DNA of 21,745 nucleotides, taken from Ophiothrix spiculata. Taxonomy: Eukaryota > Echinodermata > Ophiuroidea > Amphilepidida > Ophiotrichidae. Within the stretch, counting starts at the first letter, position 1. Each line of letters starts with the position of its first letter. The stretch lies in NCBI GenBank assembly GCA_000969725.1, contig JXSR01S062035.1, one strand, 5' to 3'. The notes under the pieces were generated by a model. It saw only the letters and a list, made by a program, of their open reading frames with translations. It searched no databases and was not told the origin of the DNA. Below are positions 9,922 to 19,530 of this stretch, in pieces. A program made the position numbers and the translations under genes.

Positions 9922-10724
9922 ACTAACACTGAAGTATAACTATACTCACTGCCTCTTACCTTCCAAAACACTCATCCTACGCAATTTGTACAGTTCATAC
10001 AGGTGTATTATGTTGAAGCCTCATTGAATTATGTAGAATATTTCTAACGATAATTTGAATTTACTTTAGAACTCAGTTTAAAGGTAAAATGCCTTCAGCC
10101 TGGGGCAGAAAAAGTGGTCAGACTGGAAAGGGTTACTAAGTAAATGTACAAACACATAACATGCAAGGCACATTGGTGATTGAGCAAATTTCTTGTAATG
10201 CATAGTTAAACATGGTGCGTCCTGCAGAGGTTGCGCATGTAAAGATCACTATTTTGTCAACCTTTTCACCAAAGCCTTCCACTAAAAAACCATTGCCATG
10301 TAGTTAGATAGGGCAAGTGAGAAATCAAAGGATAGAATTTTGACTTATTATGATCAGCCATTTCCTGTGATGGTTGGGAGTCATGTAGTGAAGCGGCGAC
10401 ATCAAGTGTACCACCATAATTGCTGGGTTGGATTATACGAATTCCTGTTTCTAAAGAAGTACCATATGGCAATATCATTTTATTTATTTGTATTTATTTA
10501 TTTTTTTAAAGTACATTTGGATTTTTATAGGGATAAATTACTCCAATTGACCAAAGTATAGTGCTTTAAAACTTATCAAAAAGAGTTGGGGTTTGTTTCA
10601 GGATAATATTTGAGTTTCTGAGCACAAACTTATTTTGTCCTGCACATCATTTTGTTATGCAATCATCAATATGTAATACTAAGAATACAAAAATTAAGTT
10701 TTCTTTGCCCATATTTTTATCATG
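9922..10724. other. Unassigned intron or upstream DNA
   Basis: No gene or strong repeat is seen. A TTTATTT-rich stretch lies at about 10475-10505. Short open frames on both strands near 10266-10561 overlap and carry no family motif. Confidence 0.5.
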
Positions 10725-10728
10725 TTAA

Positions 10729-11265
10729 GGGGTGAAAGCACATCACTCATTGTTGCATTTTTGCAAATTTATTTTGTACCATAACTTTTGAACAAAGTGC
10801 TTAAAGTTAATAAAAGTATACATTTCCAGAAAGGAATTTTCACAAGGAACATGATGGTGATGTTGATTTTTGACCAAAAATCACATTTNNNNNNNNNNNN
10901 NNNNNNNNNNNNNNNNNNNNNNNNNNNNNNNNNNNNNNNNNNNNNNNNNNNNNNNNNNNNNNNNNNNNNNNNNNNNNNNNNNNNNNNNNNNNNNNNNNNN
11001 NNNNNNNNNNNNNNNNNNNNNNNNNNNNNNNNNNNNNNNNNNNNNNNNNNNNNNNNNNNNNNNNNNNNNNNNNNNNNNNNNNNNNNNNNNNNNNNNNNNN
11101 NNNNNNNNNNNNNNNNNNNNNNNNNNNNNNNNNNNNNNNNNNNNNNNNNNNNNNNNNNNNNNNNNNNNNNNNNNNNACTTTTATTAACTTTAAGCACTTT
11201 GTTCAAAAGTTATGGTAAAAAATAAATTTGCAAAAATGAAACAATGAGTGATGTGCTTTCACCCC
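10729..11265. mobile_element. TTAA-flanked near-perfect palindrome containing an assembly gap
   Basis: The 89 bases at 10729-10817 and 11177-11265 are inverted copies with about two mismatches; ends are GGGGTGAAAGCACATCACTC. TTAA lies on both outer sides (10725-10728 and 11266-11269). TTAA is the target of piggyBac and Kolobok transposons; the G-rich end does not fit the usual piggyBac CCC start, so the class is open. The arms are cut off by unknown bases, so the inverted repeat may be longer. Confidence 0.8.
10889..11176. other. Assembly gap (288 N)
   Basis: All bases are N. The gap lies at the centre of the palindrome, where a hairpin would hamper sequencing or assembly. Its stated length may be an estimate. 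Open frames running through the Ns are artefacts. Confidence 0.99.
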
Positions 11266-11289
11266 TTAACTTGTTTCATATCATTTCAG

Positions 11290-11357
11290 ACAATCAATTC
11301 AGTCAGGACCAGAAACGAACAACTCAACTTTCATTCAGCTACCATGCTGGAAAAATG
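11290..11357 (+). CDS. AGBL2/3: AGBL2/3 exon a (first certain exon)
   Basis: The acceptor is TCATTTCAG and the donor is ATG|GTAAGT. The exon starts with the last two bases of a split codon (AC) and then encodes 22 residues, including RTTQLSFSYHAGKM, which matches the conserved stretch just before the REP-L-Y motif of AGBL2/3. It ends in phase 0. It lies only 24 bases downstream of the TTAA-flanked palindrome that contains the assembly gap. Confidence 0.88.
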
Positions 11358-14300
11358 GTAAGTAAATAAGTTATGACCATTTGTTTGCCTGCATATGACG
11401 TCCCAGTGATAGTCTCAACACAGATCTGTCTTGCATAAAATTCTTCAATTCTTGCCAAGAATGCCTTGTAATCTCTGATGCTAGCTTAATACAATCCTTT
11501 CCTATTTGGTCTTCTAGCCTTTTCACCAATCATGGGATGGAAAAGGATTACTTTGGAGACAGCTTCCTCTTGTGTTTTGGCATGTCATAGTGACCAGCAA
11601 ATCATATTCTTGTCAACCTCAGCTTTTCTGATACAAGCATCATGTTCGTTAACAGATTTTTTGGTATTCTTGGTTGATATGCTAAAACACTTAAGTGCAT
11701 AAGGTATTATAATCCGGTCAGTGCACAAGAGGGGGGTCCATATGGACCCTTGATTCTGATCGCTTAAACAATATTCTCCACATTATTTGTCTTTAAAACT
11801 GTACACAGTGATACACCAACTCAATAGAATTTATTAAAGAAAAAAAATTAAAAATCTGTCATTCTGTTTCAAAATGGTGACCAGATTTTAATTTGTGTCA
11901 AATTTTCATTTTTTCCAAAAAATTTCCTGCTAAAAATTGGAAATCTGCTTTCCCAAAGAAATTTTTCAATGAAAATTGGCTCATAGCAGATTATAATTAC
12001 AAATACATTCCTGAAATAAAAAATCAAAAATGTTGTTTCGTTTCTGTTTTAAGGACAAAACAAAATTTGAACAGCGCCATTATTTTATCAGTTTATGCTA
12101 ATTATCTCAAAAGCAACGCGACCAATTTGAATTTTTTGCACCAAAACATGCGCATCCCCTACCTTTACAATTGCATAAAACAGCTTTATTGGGTTATGTT
12201 GCATTTTCAAGCATGAAAAACAAAATTCGGGGTCCATATGGATCACCTTTAAGCACTTTTAGTGTTAAGTGCTTTCCTTAGCAGACAGGTACAACATTCA
12301 TCAATTGATTTTCTCAATTTTGCAGTGAGTGTCAAATGCTCCATTCCATATGTCATTAGATTTGACAGAAGTGGTTAAATAACTTGATCTTGAGATTTTT
12401 CATGACATTTTTGCCATGCTGTAAGAGGCCTTTCTAACAATATAGTTATGACTATTATGGGATTATAATATAGATGTTCAGATACATTTTAGGAGAGGAG
12501 TACATGTAGATAGGAGCACCAAATTGCTGTCTAGGCAGTACGTGTCAGGTAGCATGTCATTGCTGGACATAGAATCGGGATACTCTACTCTGTAAATCTT
12601 GAAGTATGCAACAAGCAGCTGATTTACTTACATAAACCAATATGACCATACAGGAAAGTAAATTAGTGTGTATTTCTCAAATCATAACAACTTACCAAAT
12701 CTTGCTGAATATTCAAATAAACTTATGATCAATGTTTGTCCATGCATTAGTAACAAAATTAGCCGGAAATGATACAAAAATTGTAAAGAATTCATGTAAG
12801 AAAATATTTATACGAGTGATTTGGTCTTTATCAATCCTTGTTAATCATTACTAGTCTCTAACACAATACAAAACAACCAGTTCACAGTGTTGTAGAATAC
12901 AAGGGATATGCTATGATCTTGTAACAGAGTCTGATTGCTTGTTGCATACTTCAAGGTTTATAGAATATAGAGCAGGATGATACTGGGGTTTAAAAGCTGG
13001 GTTGGAAGAAATGCAAATGTGACAAAGCCTATCTGCAACATTGAATGTGCAAATTACCAGTTCATTTTATTTTCCATTGATGTAAATCCCTGTACAGAAA
13101 ACTTTTTTTCAAAAATTTATTATCAAAATGTGAAAGCTGTATTCTACTCCCCTAGGTCTGCTGGTTTTAGTCTGAAATAATAAATGGAGATGTCCTCTTC
13201 ATTTTTTTCACCCTCCTTGCTATTAAGTTGATTATCTTTTTTGATCGCTTCATATGCCTACAGGTGCCAAAACTCAAAGAACCAAGAAGCCTCTATGCAC
13301 TCTCCAAGGAACCAGGACCCCAACAAGCACCTAGATGGTAAGTCAATGTTGATATAGTAACATGGACATGGTATTATACGGACCGGAACCAGGACCCCAA
13401 CAAGCACCTAGGTGGTAAGTAAATGTTGATATAGCAACATGGTATCATACGGACCAAGTACACTGTAGGTCCCATCCAAATTTTCAGGGTTGCGGTATGT
13501 TTAGGGTTAGGGTCGGGTCATGGTTAGTGAGTAAGGGTTGGGTCAGGGGTGAAGTTTTTGATGGGACATTCACCTGTACTTGTTTGACAGGGAAGAGGCG
13601 GATATATGGAGACAAGTTAGCTCAGTGAAAGAACAGTAGTTGGAACTCAACCCAAAGTTTTACTCTCCAATCAGGTGTAGGGGAACTCATGCTAAAGTGG
13701 GTTTTTTTTTCAAAGTGACTGCCAAAATCCCATAAAATAACAAAATACCTATAAAATGATCAAAGACCTAATAAAAAGGCCAAAAACAAGGGAAATTTGA
13801 GAATATAGCCTCATCAGGAGTCTAGTTCTGCTTTCCATTAGAGTCTTTTGTCATTTGGTCAGATTTGTTTGTCAGTTTTAGATGCAGGGGAGGGGGGGGA
13901 AGGAGCTCCTAGAGGAAAACCTGCGGAAGCAAGCTTGAACTGGCAACCAAATGCACATACAGTGCCAGGACCACGGATCAAACCTGTAACAGTCTTGGAC
14001 TCAATGGAACAAGGGATGTACCAATGTATTACAAGTTTTCCTATAACTTGCGTTGGTTCAGGTTATGATGATCAGTGACAGTTTGGAAGCTGAAAGTAAA
14101 TCTTGAGAAAATCTTGTAGAAATGAGTACCTTGACTGAAAATCAAACAGACACACACAGATAGATTAAGGAGACCCGGGATCAAACCTGGAACCTACTGG
14201 TGCAAACAAGCAAAGACCCACTATATTAATCCAGTTAACTAGAAGTATGTTGTTATAACCAAACTTGATCTCCAGAAAGTTAATAGGTTGTTTGTTTTCA

Positions 14301-17300
14301 CCTTTTCCAGGCCAGCAGATATGGAAGTACTACCGGATGAAGAGCAACCAAAACACATTGACACAGTACCATCAAATCCAGAGCTATTTAATGAACAAAG
14401 TGAGTCAAAAACTCTGAAAATAATAACCTTACAAAGAAAATTGCACTTCGCATTCAATTTGAAAGATAATTGGTCCATCACAGGCTTTGTCTTTTGAAAT
14501 TAGTAGGGGAGCTTTTAAAACCTCTCCTGGAGTGCTCTAGGCGAGTACAAGGAGAGCGTATCTAAAAGCTCCACTGATATAATCGAGGAGAGCTTTTATC
14601 ACTTATTTGAAATGTACGGTACTACATAAAACATTGTAGTAAAGCCTTTGCCAATAAAAATCAGTAATCAAACTAAATCACTAACAAAGTATCTTTAGAA
14701 CTAATAGGGCCAAAATAAATAAATAATTAAAATGAATGTGATTTATAGATACAAAAACATAAATAAATTTATAAATGCTTTGAGCATACCTCTCTTATTT
14801 GAATAATGTATACATTCTATATTTATTTTTTGTCAAAACAGCTGATATATCAATCGATTATACTATCCAACTCTTCCTCATACTAAAATGTATACGCCCC
14901 AGTAAATAATACATGGGAAAGACACCTGATAACGAGTGTTACAGAAACTGTAATTTGTGCTTCACGCATTTGTTTCAGCTAGGCCAGTGGTGGGCAACCT
15001 TTTTACTACCGCGGGCTACAAAAAAGTTGTAATATTTTTCGTAGGTCGCACCCAAAGAAGAAAAATAAATTAATGTAGTCCAATAAGTAATTCTTGTCAA
15101 AATTTTAATGAATATTCATACACTCTGCATTAAGTAAGCGTTTAAATTGTAAATCTAATTGGACAGTTGGTAACTTATACGCATACATTAATCTCGTCTA
15201 GTTGCACACTACGTATCGCGTAGTGCTTTGTACTATTCGATGTACGTGTAAGCGTAACATGCTCGCGCATATATGGCAAGTTTCATTTTAAAAGAAAGGT
15301 AAACCTAATTACATTGATTAACATGGGACGATGAATGGTTGTATTTTCTATGATTTATCGAATTGGCAAACACATTTAAAAATAATTATGCTGTTTAATT
15401 TCTTTACAATTTTATTCTAGTCATTGTCGTGTACGAATTAGATTAATAACTGCTCATTACTTGGCGCTCGTGGAATTGTACAAAAATAATGCACCTTGTT
15501 CTGAAGTTGAAGTTGTCCAACTCACTCGGCTGCGCCTTGTGAGTGCGGATAACTCCAACTTCAGCACGCGGTGCATTATTTTTGTACAATTTCACTCGCG
15601 TCAAGTGATACGCAGTTATTAATCTATAATTACTAGACTTCTGAGATGACAAGTAATTTCACACATATCCGCACAACAACCACTACATTTGGAAATACCA
15701 TTTTCAAATAGTTCAAATTATTATTTTCCTCTTGGGCCTTGGCGGGTTGCACAAAAAGTGTACGCGCGGGCTGCATGTGTCATGCTTGCTGGCATTGCAC
15801 TCAAGAAAACTTGTAAGATTTGATTCATAAAGTCTTTCTTTCAAATTTAGTAGTTTGACACCTTTAATACAATTTTTAAAGATGCCGTCTTAAATCTGTA
15901 AGTGTGGAGGATAATTTTGAGTCAATGGCTGCTGCAACTGATGATTGTCTCTTCCACAGTAACATGACTGTTCTGATTGTACATTCTCTTTACAGCTGGC
16001 TATGAGCAGATGCCTTACCCTGTAGCAGAGGGTGAAGGACGTGTAGTATACTTCTGTCCGCCATCAGCTGAATCTTATGTAAGTACTATCAATTAGATAA
16101 CATAGATGAACCAATATCATATTTTATAGGCCAAACAATAATTTATTGGACAGCGTAAACAAAAATCCAGAGCACAGGGCCCATTGTTTGTAAATGCAAC
16201 CCCTGCATGGATTTTTGTTTAAATTGTCCAATAAATATTTATTTTGCCAATAATATTTTGTGTGACATTTTTGTAAATATGTGATTTGGTTTCATTTATG
16301 AACATGTCACACTGTACACTGTATATTTAAATATTCATGATTTTTGGTTAATAAATGCGCATTTTGTGTAGCGAGTGAAATGGGACAAAATCAATTCACT
16401 TGTGGATTTTTAAGCGTCCAATGCGCAACAACAACAACAAAATAATAACCTGCATATTACATGGCCATCAAAAGTAAAAACTCAGCAAAAATTTATTTGT
16501 CACCTAACTAATCAAAATGCAAAAATATAAAGTACTAGGATTGGATTAAAATTAATTCACAATGCACTCAGTGTGGTGCATTCCAGTTTGTGTGATGGGT
16601 GTTTAGCGCTTTTATTAACTATTAAACCGCAGGTTTTTTCCGGGTACTCCGGTCTTCCTCCTGCACTTAAAACTGTCACCAGATTTGTCCATCATAGTCT
16701 GCCCCCACCCAGGATATGGGAAGCTGCATAAAAGGGTACATATTACAATCTAACTACCGATAGGATAATGCGCTTGAAAAGGCCGCAAAACGCCTAAATG
16801 AAGTGAAATGATTGTGACGATCTACCTGCAGCGAATCATGAGCGGTTTGATCTAAATGGAAAATCGCTATACAAAAAAAACAGTTATTATTATTATTATT
16901 ATTACCTTCAATAAAGAATGAATCAATTCAATGACAATTACTAGGTAAAATAACAACATTTTCAGGGACTTCCATTTGAAATTGGCTGGAAATTGTATAT
17001 GTTAATACCATCGTGCAAGGTGCTCTATTAATTGATCTCCCATAAAGCATTTGAGGGGAGCAGGGTGGCTCAGTAGAGCTCACTCTCAAATGGCAGTCCC
17101 TGCATTTTTAAAGTGACATTGTCAGTTAACTTTATTTGCTTTAAGAAATCAAAATGAAGGCAACATTTTGTGATTTTTTTATTTTACTTTGTCAGTTTTT
17201 AAGATCCAGGGTTGGTGGTAGCAGAGCTGGATGTCCAAACCGTGCTGTCAAACTGCGATCTGACGTTGACACAACATTACTATTTGAAGCCAGATTTGAA

Positions 17301-19530
17301 AGTGGCAATCTTATGAAGGCAATACAAGTGTAAGTGTTTTTCTCCATGTTACGACAAGTTTAATTTTAACAAAGACCAATTATCAAGGAAAAGCAGAAGT
17401 CAGGCTCACGCCTGCAGCAAAATGTAAAGTACCTATATAGTATACAAATGAAATGTATAGGATAAGAAGTATGTGTTCATAATTTGACCCAAAGAAATCA
17501 CAATTAAGGAATTTACTTAATGCAAAGTTTTATAGTGGTTGCAAGAAATATGATTTAGAGAAAAAATGTGTTATTGTGAAGTAAAGAAATAATAATCTGT
17601 AGCCAAAGTTCCTATTGGCCTATCTGTGTTTTCTGCACCAAAGTTGAGATTCACAAAAATATTCATGGCACAGTGTCTGTAGCTGCATACTTGATGATTG
17701 TGTCGATAGATTCATTTGATGTATTGCCAGTTGCCGGTATTGTGAGCGGGTTAGCGCAGCGGTAGTTTCCTCGCTTTACACCAATGAGGTCCTGGGTTCG
17801 ATTCCCGGCACGGCGCTTTATGTGCATTTGGTCGCATTTTGGTTTGGTTTTGACACATCATTTTTTTTATTCTTATCATTTCTCTTCTGTAATTGTATGA
17901 ATATCCATCGAAATATTTTTCAATAATTGTTCTTTTTTTTAGGTCTGAATTTGAATATGAGCTTCAGTTACGTTATGATCTGTATACAGACAAGCACACA
18001 CAATGGTTTTACTTCAGGGTGCAAAATGCAAAGAGAGGCAACAAGTATAGGTTTACTATCACAAACTTTATGAAGGTAAGCTTATAGCACCATACATCAC
18101 TGCTTCAGTGATGAATGTTCATCACTACTTCAGGTAATTCGGTATAGGCCTAAGCCTGTGCGATATAAACTCTTTCAGTGCCGGACCATTTTTGAGATTG
18201 TCACGATTAGTTATAGGCCTACTGGACTCATTTTTTTCAACTCGCCAGTTCTCATGATTAACAACTGCATCATTGTTAATAATTTTGAACACATTTATAA
18301 ACAATAAAATGCTTATTCTTGTCATGCTAATAACTTCATATTTTATTTATTTTGTATAAGTGAAATTTAGGAAAGTCAAAACAATTTTCTGTTGCAACTT
18401 CTCAGTTTCCCCACACACCATATATCAATCTATAATGCCTATTATGCATACCAAGATATCATGTATTTATTTCTTGATACCCATTCATTATTATGGTCAA
18501 TGGCACTTGTTGATAAGGAGCCCAATTAGCATAACAATTAACCTCAACGAAAATTCCCTCCACTGAAGAAATTTTGATTCTACTTTTATTATGACAATTT
18601 TATATAAAATGGTATGAAAAAAATCGAAAATAAATTTATGCCTACTATGCCTGTTGTTGAAAAGTTCACACTTACCTCTTTCTATACATACCAAGAACTT
18701 CTCATAAAGTCTAGTATGAGTGGAGATAAGGTCAGAAAAAGTTGGGCATGATAAAAAAAAATCTTAATTTCCGCATTAAAACAGTTAAGAATTTCCGATA
18801 TATCGGCCATGAATTATCGATATATCTCAATATATTTGGTTTTCCTTCTTGACTTGCCAATTAACCAAACATATTACTATGCCAAAATGAGTGTCCCCAA
18901 CATTTGTGTTGTTATTAGGCACAGTTGCAGAATTCCTTATCCCTTTATCAATCATACAAGAATCAACAATTTAACTTTTTAAGTGAATGAGTGAGTAAGA
19001 GTTACATTTGTTGATAGTGAGCTGGAGATATAGATATCGTACAATTTTTCAATTTATTTTAAAAACATCTTCAAGTACTATATAGGGATTACTTCTGAAA
19101 TTCAATATCAGTGAGCGATATCAATATTTTAGAAATATTGATATATCTCGATATATTGAATTATTGCACAGGCTTAGAGTTGTTTATACTATACCACTTA
19201 ACAGTACTAAATACTTAACTATATACACATTGATGTAAAAGTGGCATAGTACTTTGTCATAGTGTTCAGTCAAAATATGTGATAAAGTTGCAAAACACAC
19301 CCGTGGAATCGGTCAGTTGTTTATATTTTGGACCTTTAGACCATTCAAATGAACCCCAACATGTACGGTATCACTCGTTGATACCTATTTTGTTTTTTCT
19401 CTCCCCAGCCTGGCAGCTTGTATAATAATGGCATGAGACCATTACTCTACTCGGAGCATGCTTCTAAGACTAAAAAACAGGGATGGAGAAGATGCGGGGA
19501 AGATATCAGATACTTCAAAAACTATGTCAG
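11290..19530 (+). CDS. AGBL2/3: Cytosolic carboxypeptidase, AGBL2/AGBL3 (CCP2/CCP3) type, internal seven-exon segment
   Basis: Family role: AGBL2/3 enzymes are M14-family metallocarboxypeptidases that trim glutamate side chains from tubulin, mainly at cilia, basal bodies and centrioles. What is seen: seven plus-strand exons with GT/AG borders join in one frame without stops, giving 703 nt and 233 complete codons. The joined protein carries the hallmarks of the region just before and within the CCP N-terminal domain: RTTQLSFSYH, VPKLKEPRSLYAL, APRW, RVGGSRA, LLFEARFESGNL, YTDKHTQWFYFRVQN, YRFTITNFMK and LYNNGMRPLLYS. Intron phases in order are 0, 2, 1, 0, 2, 0, and then 2 at the final donor. 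The zinc-binding catalytic M14 domain is not encoded here; the last exon ends on a good donor and no continuation is visible to the window end. Introns run from about 0.6 to 1.9 kb and are full of repeats. I cannot decide between AGBL2, AGBL3 and a pre-duplication AGBL2/3 ancestor gene. Confidence 0.93.
11718..12268. repeat. Inverted-repeat element in intron after exon a
   Basis: The left part has AGTGCACAAG and GGGTCCATATGGACCC; the right part has GGGGTCCATATGGATC and CTTTAAGCACTTTTAGTG. These match in inverted orientation. The GGTCCATATGGACC core is itself palindromic. A 107-codon open frame inside (11893-12216) has no recognisable motif and an AT-driven composition. This is probably a MITE-like element with uncertain ends. 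Confidence 0.5.
12581..12974 (-). mobile_element. Family B TIR element (intact, uninterrupted copy)
   Basis: The terminal inverted repeats share CTTGAAGTATGCAACAAGCA at the left and its inverted match at the right (TGCTTGTTGCATACTTCAAG). The element is about 394 bases. Reading its minus strand gives AGAGACTAG, GATTA, then GGATTGATAAAGACCAAATC, the same flanks that surround family A at 4912-6181, so this copy preserves the pre-insertion state. It lies in the intron between exons a and b. Confidence 0.72.
13264..13337 (+). CDS. AGBL2/3: AGBL2/3 exon b
   Basis: The acceptor is CCTACAG and the donor is AGATG|GTAAGT. It encodes VPKLKEPRSLYALSKEPGPQ followed by QAPR and TG, the first two bases of a tryptophan codon completed by exon c. 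The PKLKEP-LYAL and APRW motifs are typical of AGBL2/3. The 3' end and its donor are copied again 77 bases downstream (see the tandem duplication). Reading past the true donor meets a TAA stop at once (13339-13341), so only the first donor keeps the frame. Confidence 0.92.
13308..13455 (+). repeat. Tandem duplication covering the end of exon b and its splice donor
   Basis: Unit 1 (13308-13384) and unit 2 (13385-13455) match closely. Both contain CCAGGACCCCAACAAGCACC, then AG(A/G)TGGTAAGT and AATGTTGATATAG; unit 2 lacks one ACATGG. Unit 2 therefore holds a second donor at 13415-13416 with the same exon-like context. A transcript using it would carry the in-frame TAA at 13339-13341. Confidence 0.92.
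13455..13582. repeat. Small inverted-repeat element with TTAGGG words
   Basis: CAAGTACACTGTAGGTCCCA at the left pairs with the complement of CAAGTACAGGTGAATGTCCC at the right. The interior is G-rich and includes TTTAGGGTTAGGGT at about 13500. At about 128 bases it is MITE-sized. Confidence 0.65.
13583..14240. other. Intron with possible decayed tRNA-like repeats
   Basis: TTAGCTCAGTGAAAG (about 13617) resembles a polymerase III A box. GGATCAAACC occurs twice (about 13976 and 14169), resembling a B box on the minus strand (GGTTTGATCC). A G-rich run lies near 13888. These suggest worn SINE fragments, but no complete element could be drawn. Confidence 0.35.
14311..14399 (+). CDS. AGBL2/3: AGBL2/3 exon c
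   Basis: The acceptor is CCTTTTCCAG and the donor is ACAAA|GTGAGT. The first G completes the tryptophan of the APRW motif. The exon then encodes 29 acidic, proline-rich residues (PADMEVLPDEEQPKHIDTVP and on), ending one base into a codon. The poorly conserved linker character agrees with this stretch being variable among CCP2/3 proteins. Confidence 0.85.
14508..14573. repeat. Imperfect hairpin
   Basis: GGAGCTTTTAAAACCTCTCC and the inverted GGAGAGCGTATCTAAAAGCTCC flank a short centre. GGAGAGCTTTTA recurs just downstream (about 14584). It is a small foldback remnant of unknown class; the remaining intron sequence to 14984 is AT-rich and unassigned. Confidence 0.5.
15113..15634 (-). mobile_element. 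Family A copy 2 (without the 767-base insertion)
   Basis: Its reverse complement follows copy 1 (4912-6181) throughout: the foldback, AGAATAAAATTG, AAATACAACCATTCAT, CTTTCTTTTAAAATGAAACT, TTACGC, AGACGAGATTAATG and the AGAGTGTATGAAT end. It runs unbroken through the point where copy 1 holds 5225-5991. It lies in the intron between exons c and d, in opposite orientation to copy 1. Confidence 0.85.
15440..15625. repeat. Foldback arm pair within family A copy 2
   Basis: AGATTAATAACTGC and GCAGTTATTAATCT bound a 186-base hairpin with arms through GTACAAAAATAATGCACC. It corresponds to 4916-5100. Confidence 0.85.
15996..16078 (+). CDS. AGBL2/3: AGBL2/3 exon d
   Basis: The acceptor is TTCTCTTTACAG and the donor is TAT|GTAAGT. 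Two bases complete a threonine codon, then 27 codons follow, including the segment EGEGRVVYFCPPSAESY. Family members have a similar G-VVY strand at this point, leading into the RVGGSR motif of exon e. It ends in phase 0. Confidence 0.88.
16129..16248. repeat. Foldback MITE-like repeat 50 bases after exon d
   Basis: TTATTGGACAGCGTAAACAA at 16143 and the inverted TTGTTTAAATTGTCCAATAA at the right, each joined to AAAATCCA, form arms of about 30 bases or more around a short GC-richer loop. No target duplication could be fixed. Confidence 0.72.
16425..16445. repeat. (CAA)n microsatellite
   Basis: About five CAA units precede an AAAATAATAA tract. Confidence 0.8.
16612..16904 (+). mobile_element. 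SINE-like element with V-domain-like core and (TTA)n tail
   Basis: TTTTTTCCGGGTACTCCGGT (about 16633) resembles the conserved CCGGGT-CTCCGG-TTCCTCC core known from vertebrate and invertebrate V-type SINEs. The 3' end reads AAATCGCTATACAAA and then (TTA)n at 16884-16904. No clear tRNA head was found, so the copy may be 5'-truncated. Confidence 0.55.
16905..17195. other. Intron sequence before exon e
   Basis: No repeat of note is seen. A T-rich tract before 17195 serves as the polypyrimidine tract of the exon e acceptor. Confidence 0.5.
17196..17329 (+). CDS. AGBL2/3: AGBL2/3 exon e (start of N-terminal beta-sandwich domain)
   Basis: The acceptor is CTTTGTCAG after a T-rich tract and the donor is CAAGT|GTAAGTG. 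It encodes 44 full codons containing RSRVGGSRA and LLFEARFESGNLMKAIQ. The F-(E/S)-R-FESGNL-KA motif is one of the strongest signatures of cytosolic carboxypeptidases. An alternative donor two bases upstream would break the frame with exon f, so 17329 is the supported end. Confidence 0.93.
17330..17741. other. Intron sequence after exon e
   Basis: This is AT-rich intron. A short inverted pair around CAGGCTCACGCCTG (17401-17414) is the only visible structure. Confidence 0.45.
17742..17816 (+). mobile_element. tRNA-derived SINE head (tRNA-like, polymerase III boxes)
   Basis: An A box TTAGCGCAGCGG (17751-17762) and a perfect B box GGTTCGATTCC (17795-17805) lie at tRNA-like spacing. The T arm pairs well (CTGGG with CCCGG), but the acceptor ends do not pair and the anticodon loop is about 11 bases, so it is not a working tRNA. 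The downstream GCATTTGGTCGCATTTTGG is probably SINE body. Confidence 0.72.
17943..18075 (+). CDS. AGBL2/3: AGBL2/3 exon f
   Basis: The acceptor is a T-rich tract ending TTTTTTTTAG and the donor is AAG|GTAAGC. The first G completes a valine codon; 44 codons follow. It contains EYELQLRYDLYTDKHTQWFY, then FRVQN and YRFTITNFMK, the core of the CCP N-terminal domain. A tRNA-like SINE head sits about 130 bases upstream. Confidence 0.95.
18150..19177. mobile_element. Possible TIR element rich in ATATCGATAT motifs
   Basis: CTAAGCCTGTGCGATA at the left and TATTGCACAGGCTTAG at the right are inverted matches. Between them are several ATATCGATATAT-type words (about 18797-18840 and 19035-19155). Small open frames inside have no family motif. 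Element limits are tentative as no target duplication is clear. Confidence 0.45.
19409..19530 (+). CDS. AGBL2/3: AGBL2/3 exon g (last exon seen)
   Basis: The acceptor is TCTCTCCCCAG and the donor is GTCAG|GTAAGA. It encodes PGSLYNNGMRPLLYSEHASK, then a GWRRCGEDIRYFKNYVR tail, and ends two bases into a codon. The SLY-GM-PL-YS and GW-R-G--I-Y-KN motifs are standard for CCP proteins. The next conserved segment of the family (the aromatic-rich strand leading to the peptidase domain) was not found in the remaining 2.2 kb. Confidence 0.94.

Larger units (their letters stand above)
14985..15790. mobile_element. hAT-like remnant hosting family A copy 2
   Basis: CAGTGGTGGGCAACCTTTTT at 14985 is a classic hAT-type left end. 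G- and C-rich sequence near 15735-15775 (GGGTTGCAC, GCGCGGGCTGCATGTG) resembles the matching right part, but a clean right end and 8-base duplication are not visible. Family A copy 2 lies inside. Confidence 0.5.

Noticed and set aside
10769-11225. Open frames of about 105-145 codons across the N block
   Set aside because: They exist only because unknown bases are read as open; the real flanks are inverted-repeat arms.
11893-12216. Plus-strand open frame of 107 codons in the intron after exon a
   Set aside because: It has AT-driven composition rich in K, N, F and I, no domain motif, and lies inside an inverted-repeat element.
13495-13515. Telomeric repeat
   Set aside because: Only about two TTAGGG units occur, within a G-rich inverted-repeat element.
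15443-15652. Minus-strand open frame of 69 codons
   Set aside because: It is produced by the foldback arms of family A copy 2.
17742-17816. Functional tRNA gene
   Set aside because: The A and B boxes are good, but the acceptor stem does not pair and the anticodon loop is too long; a SINE head explains it better.
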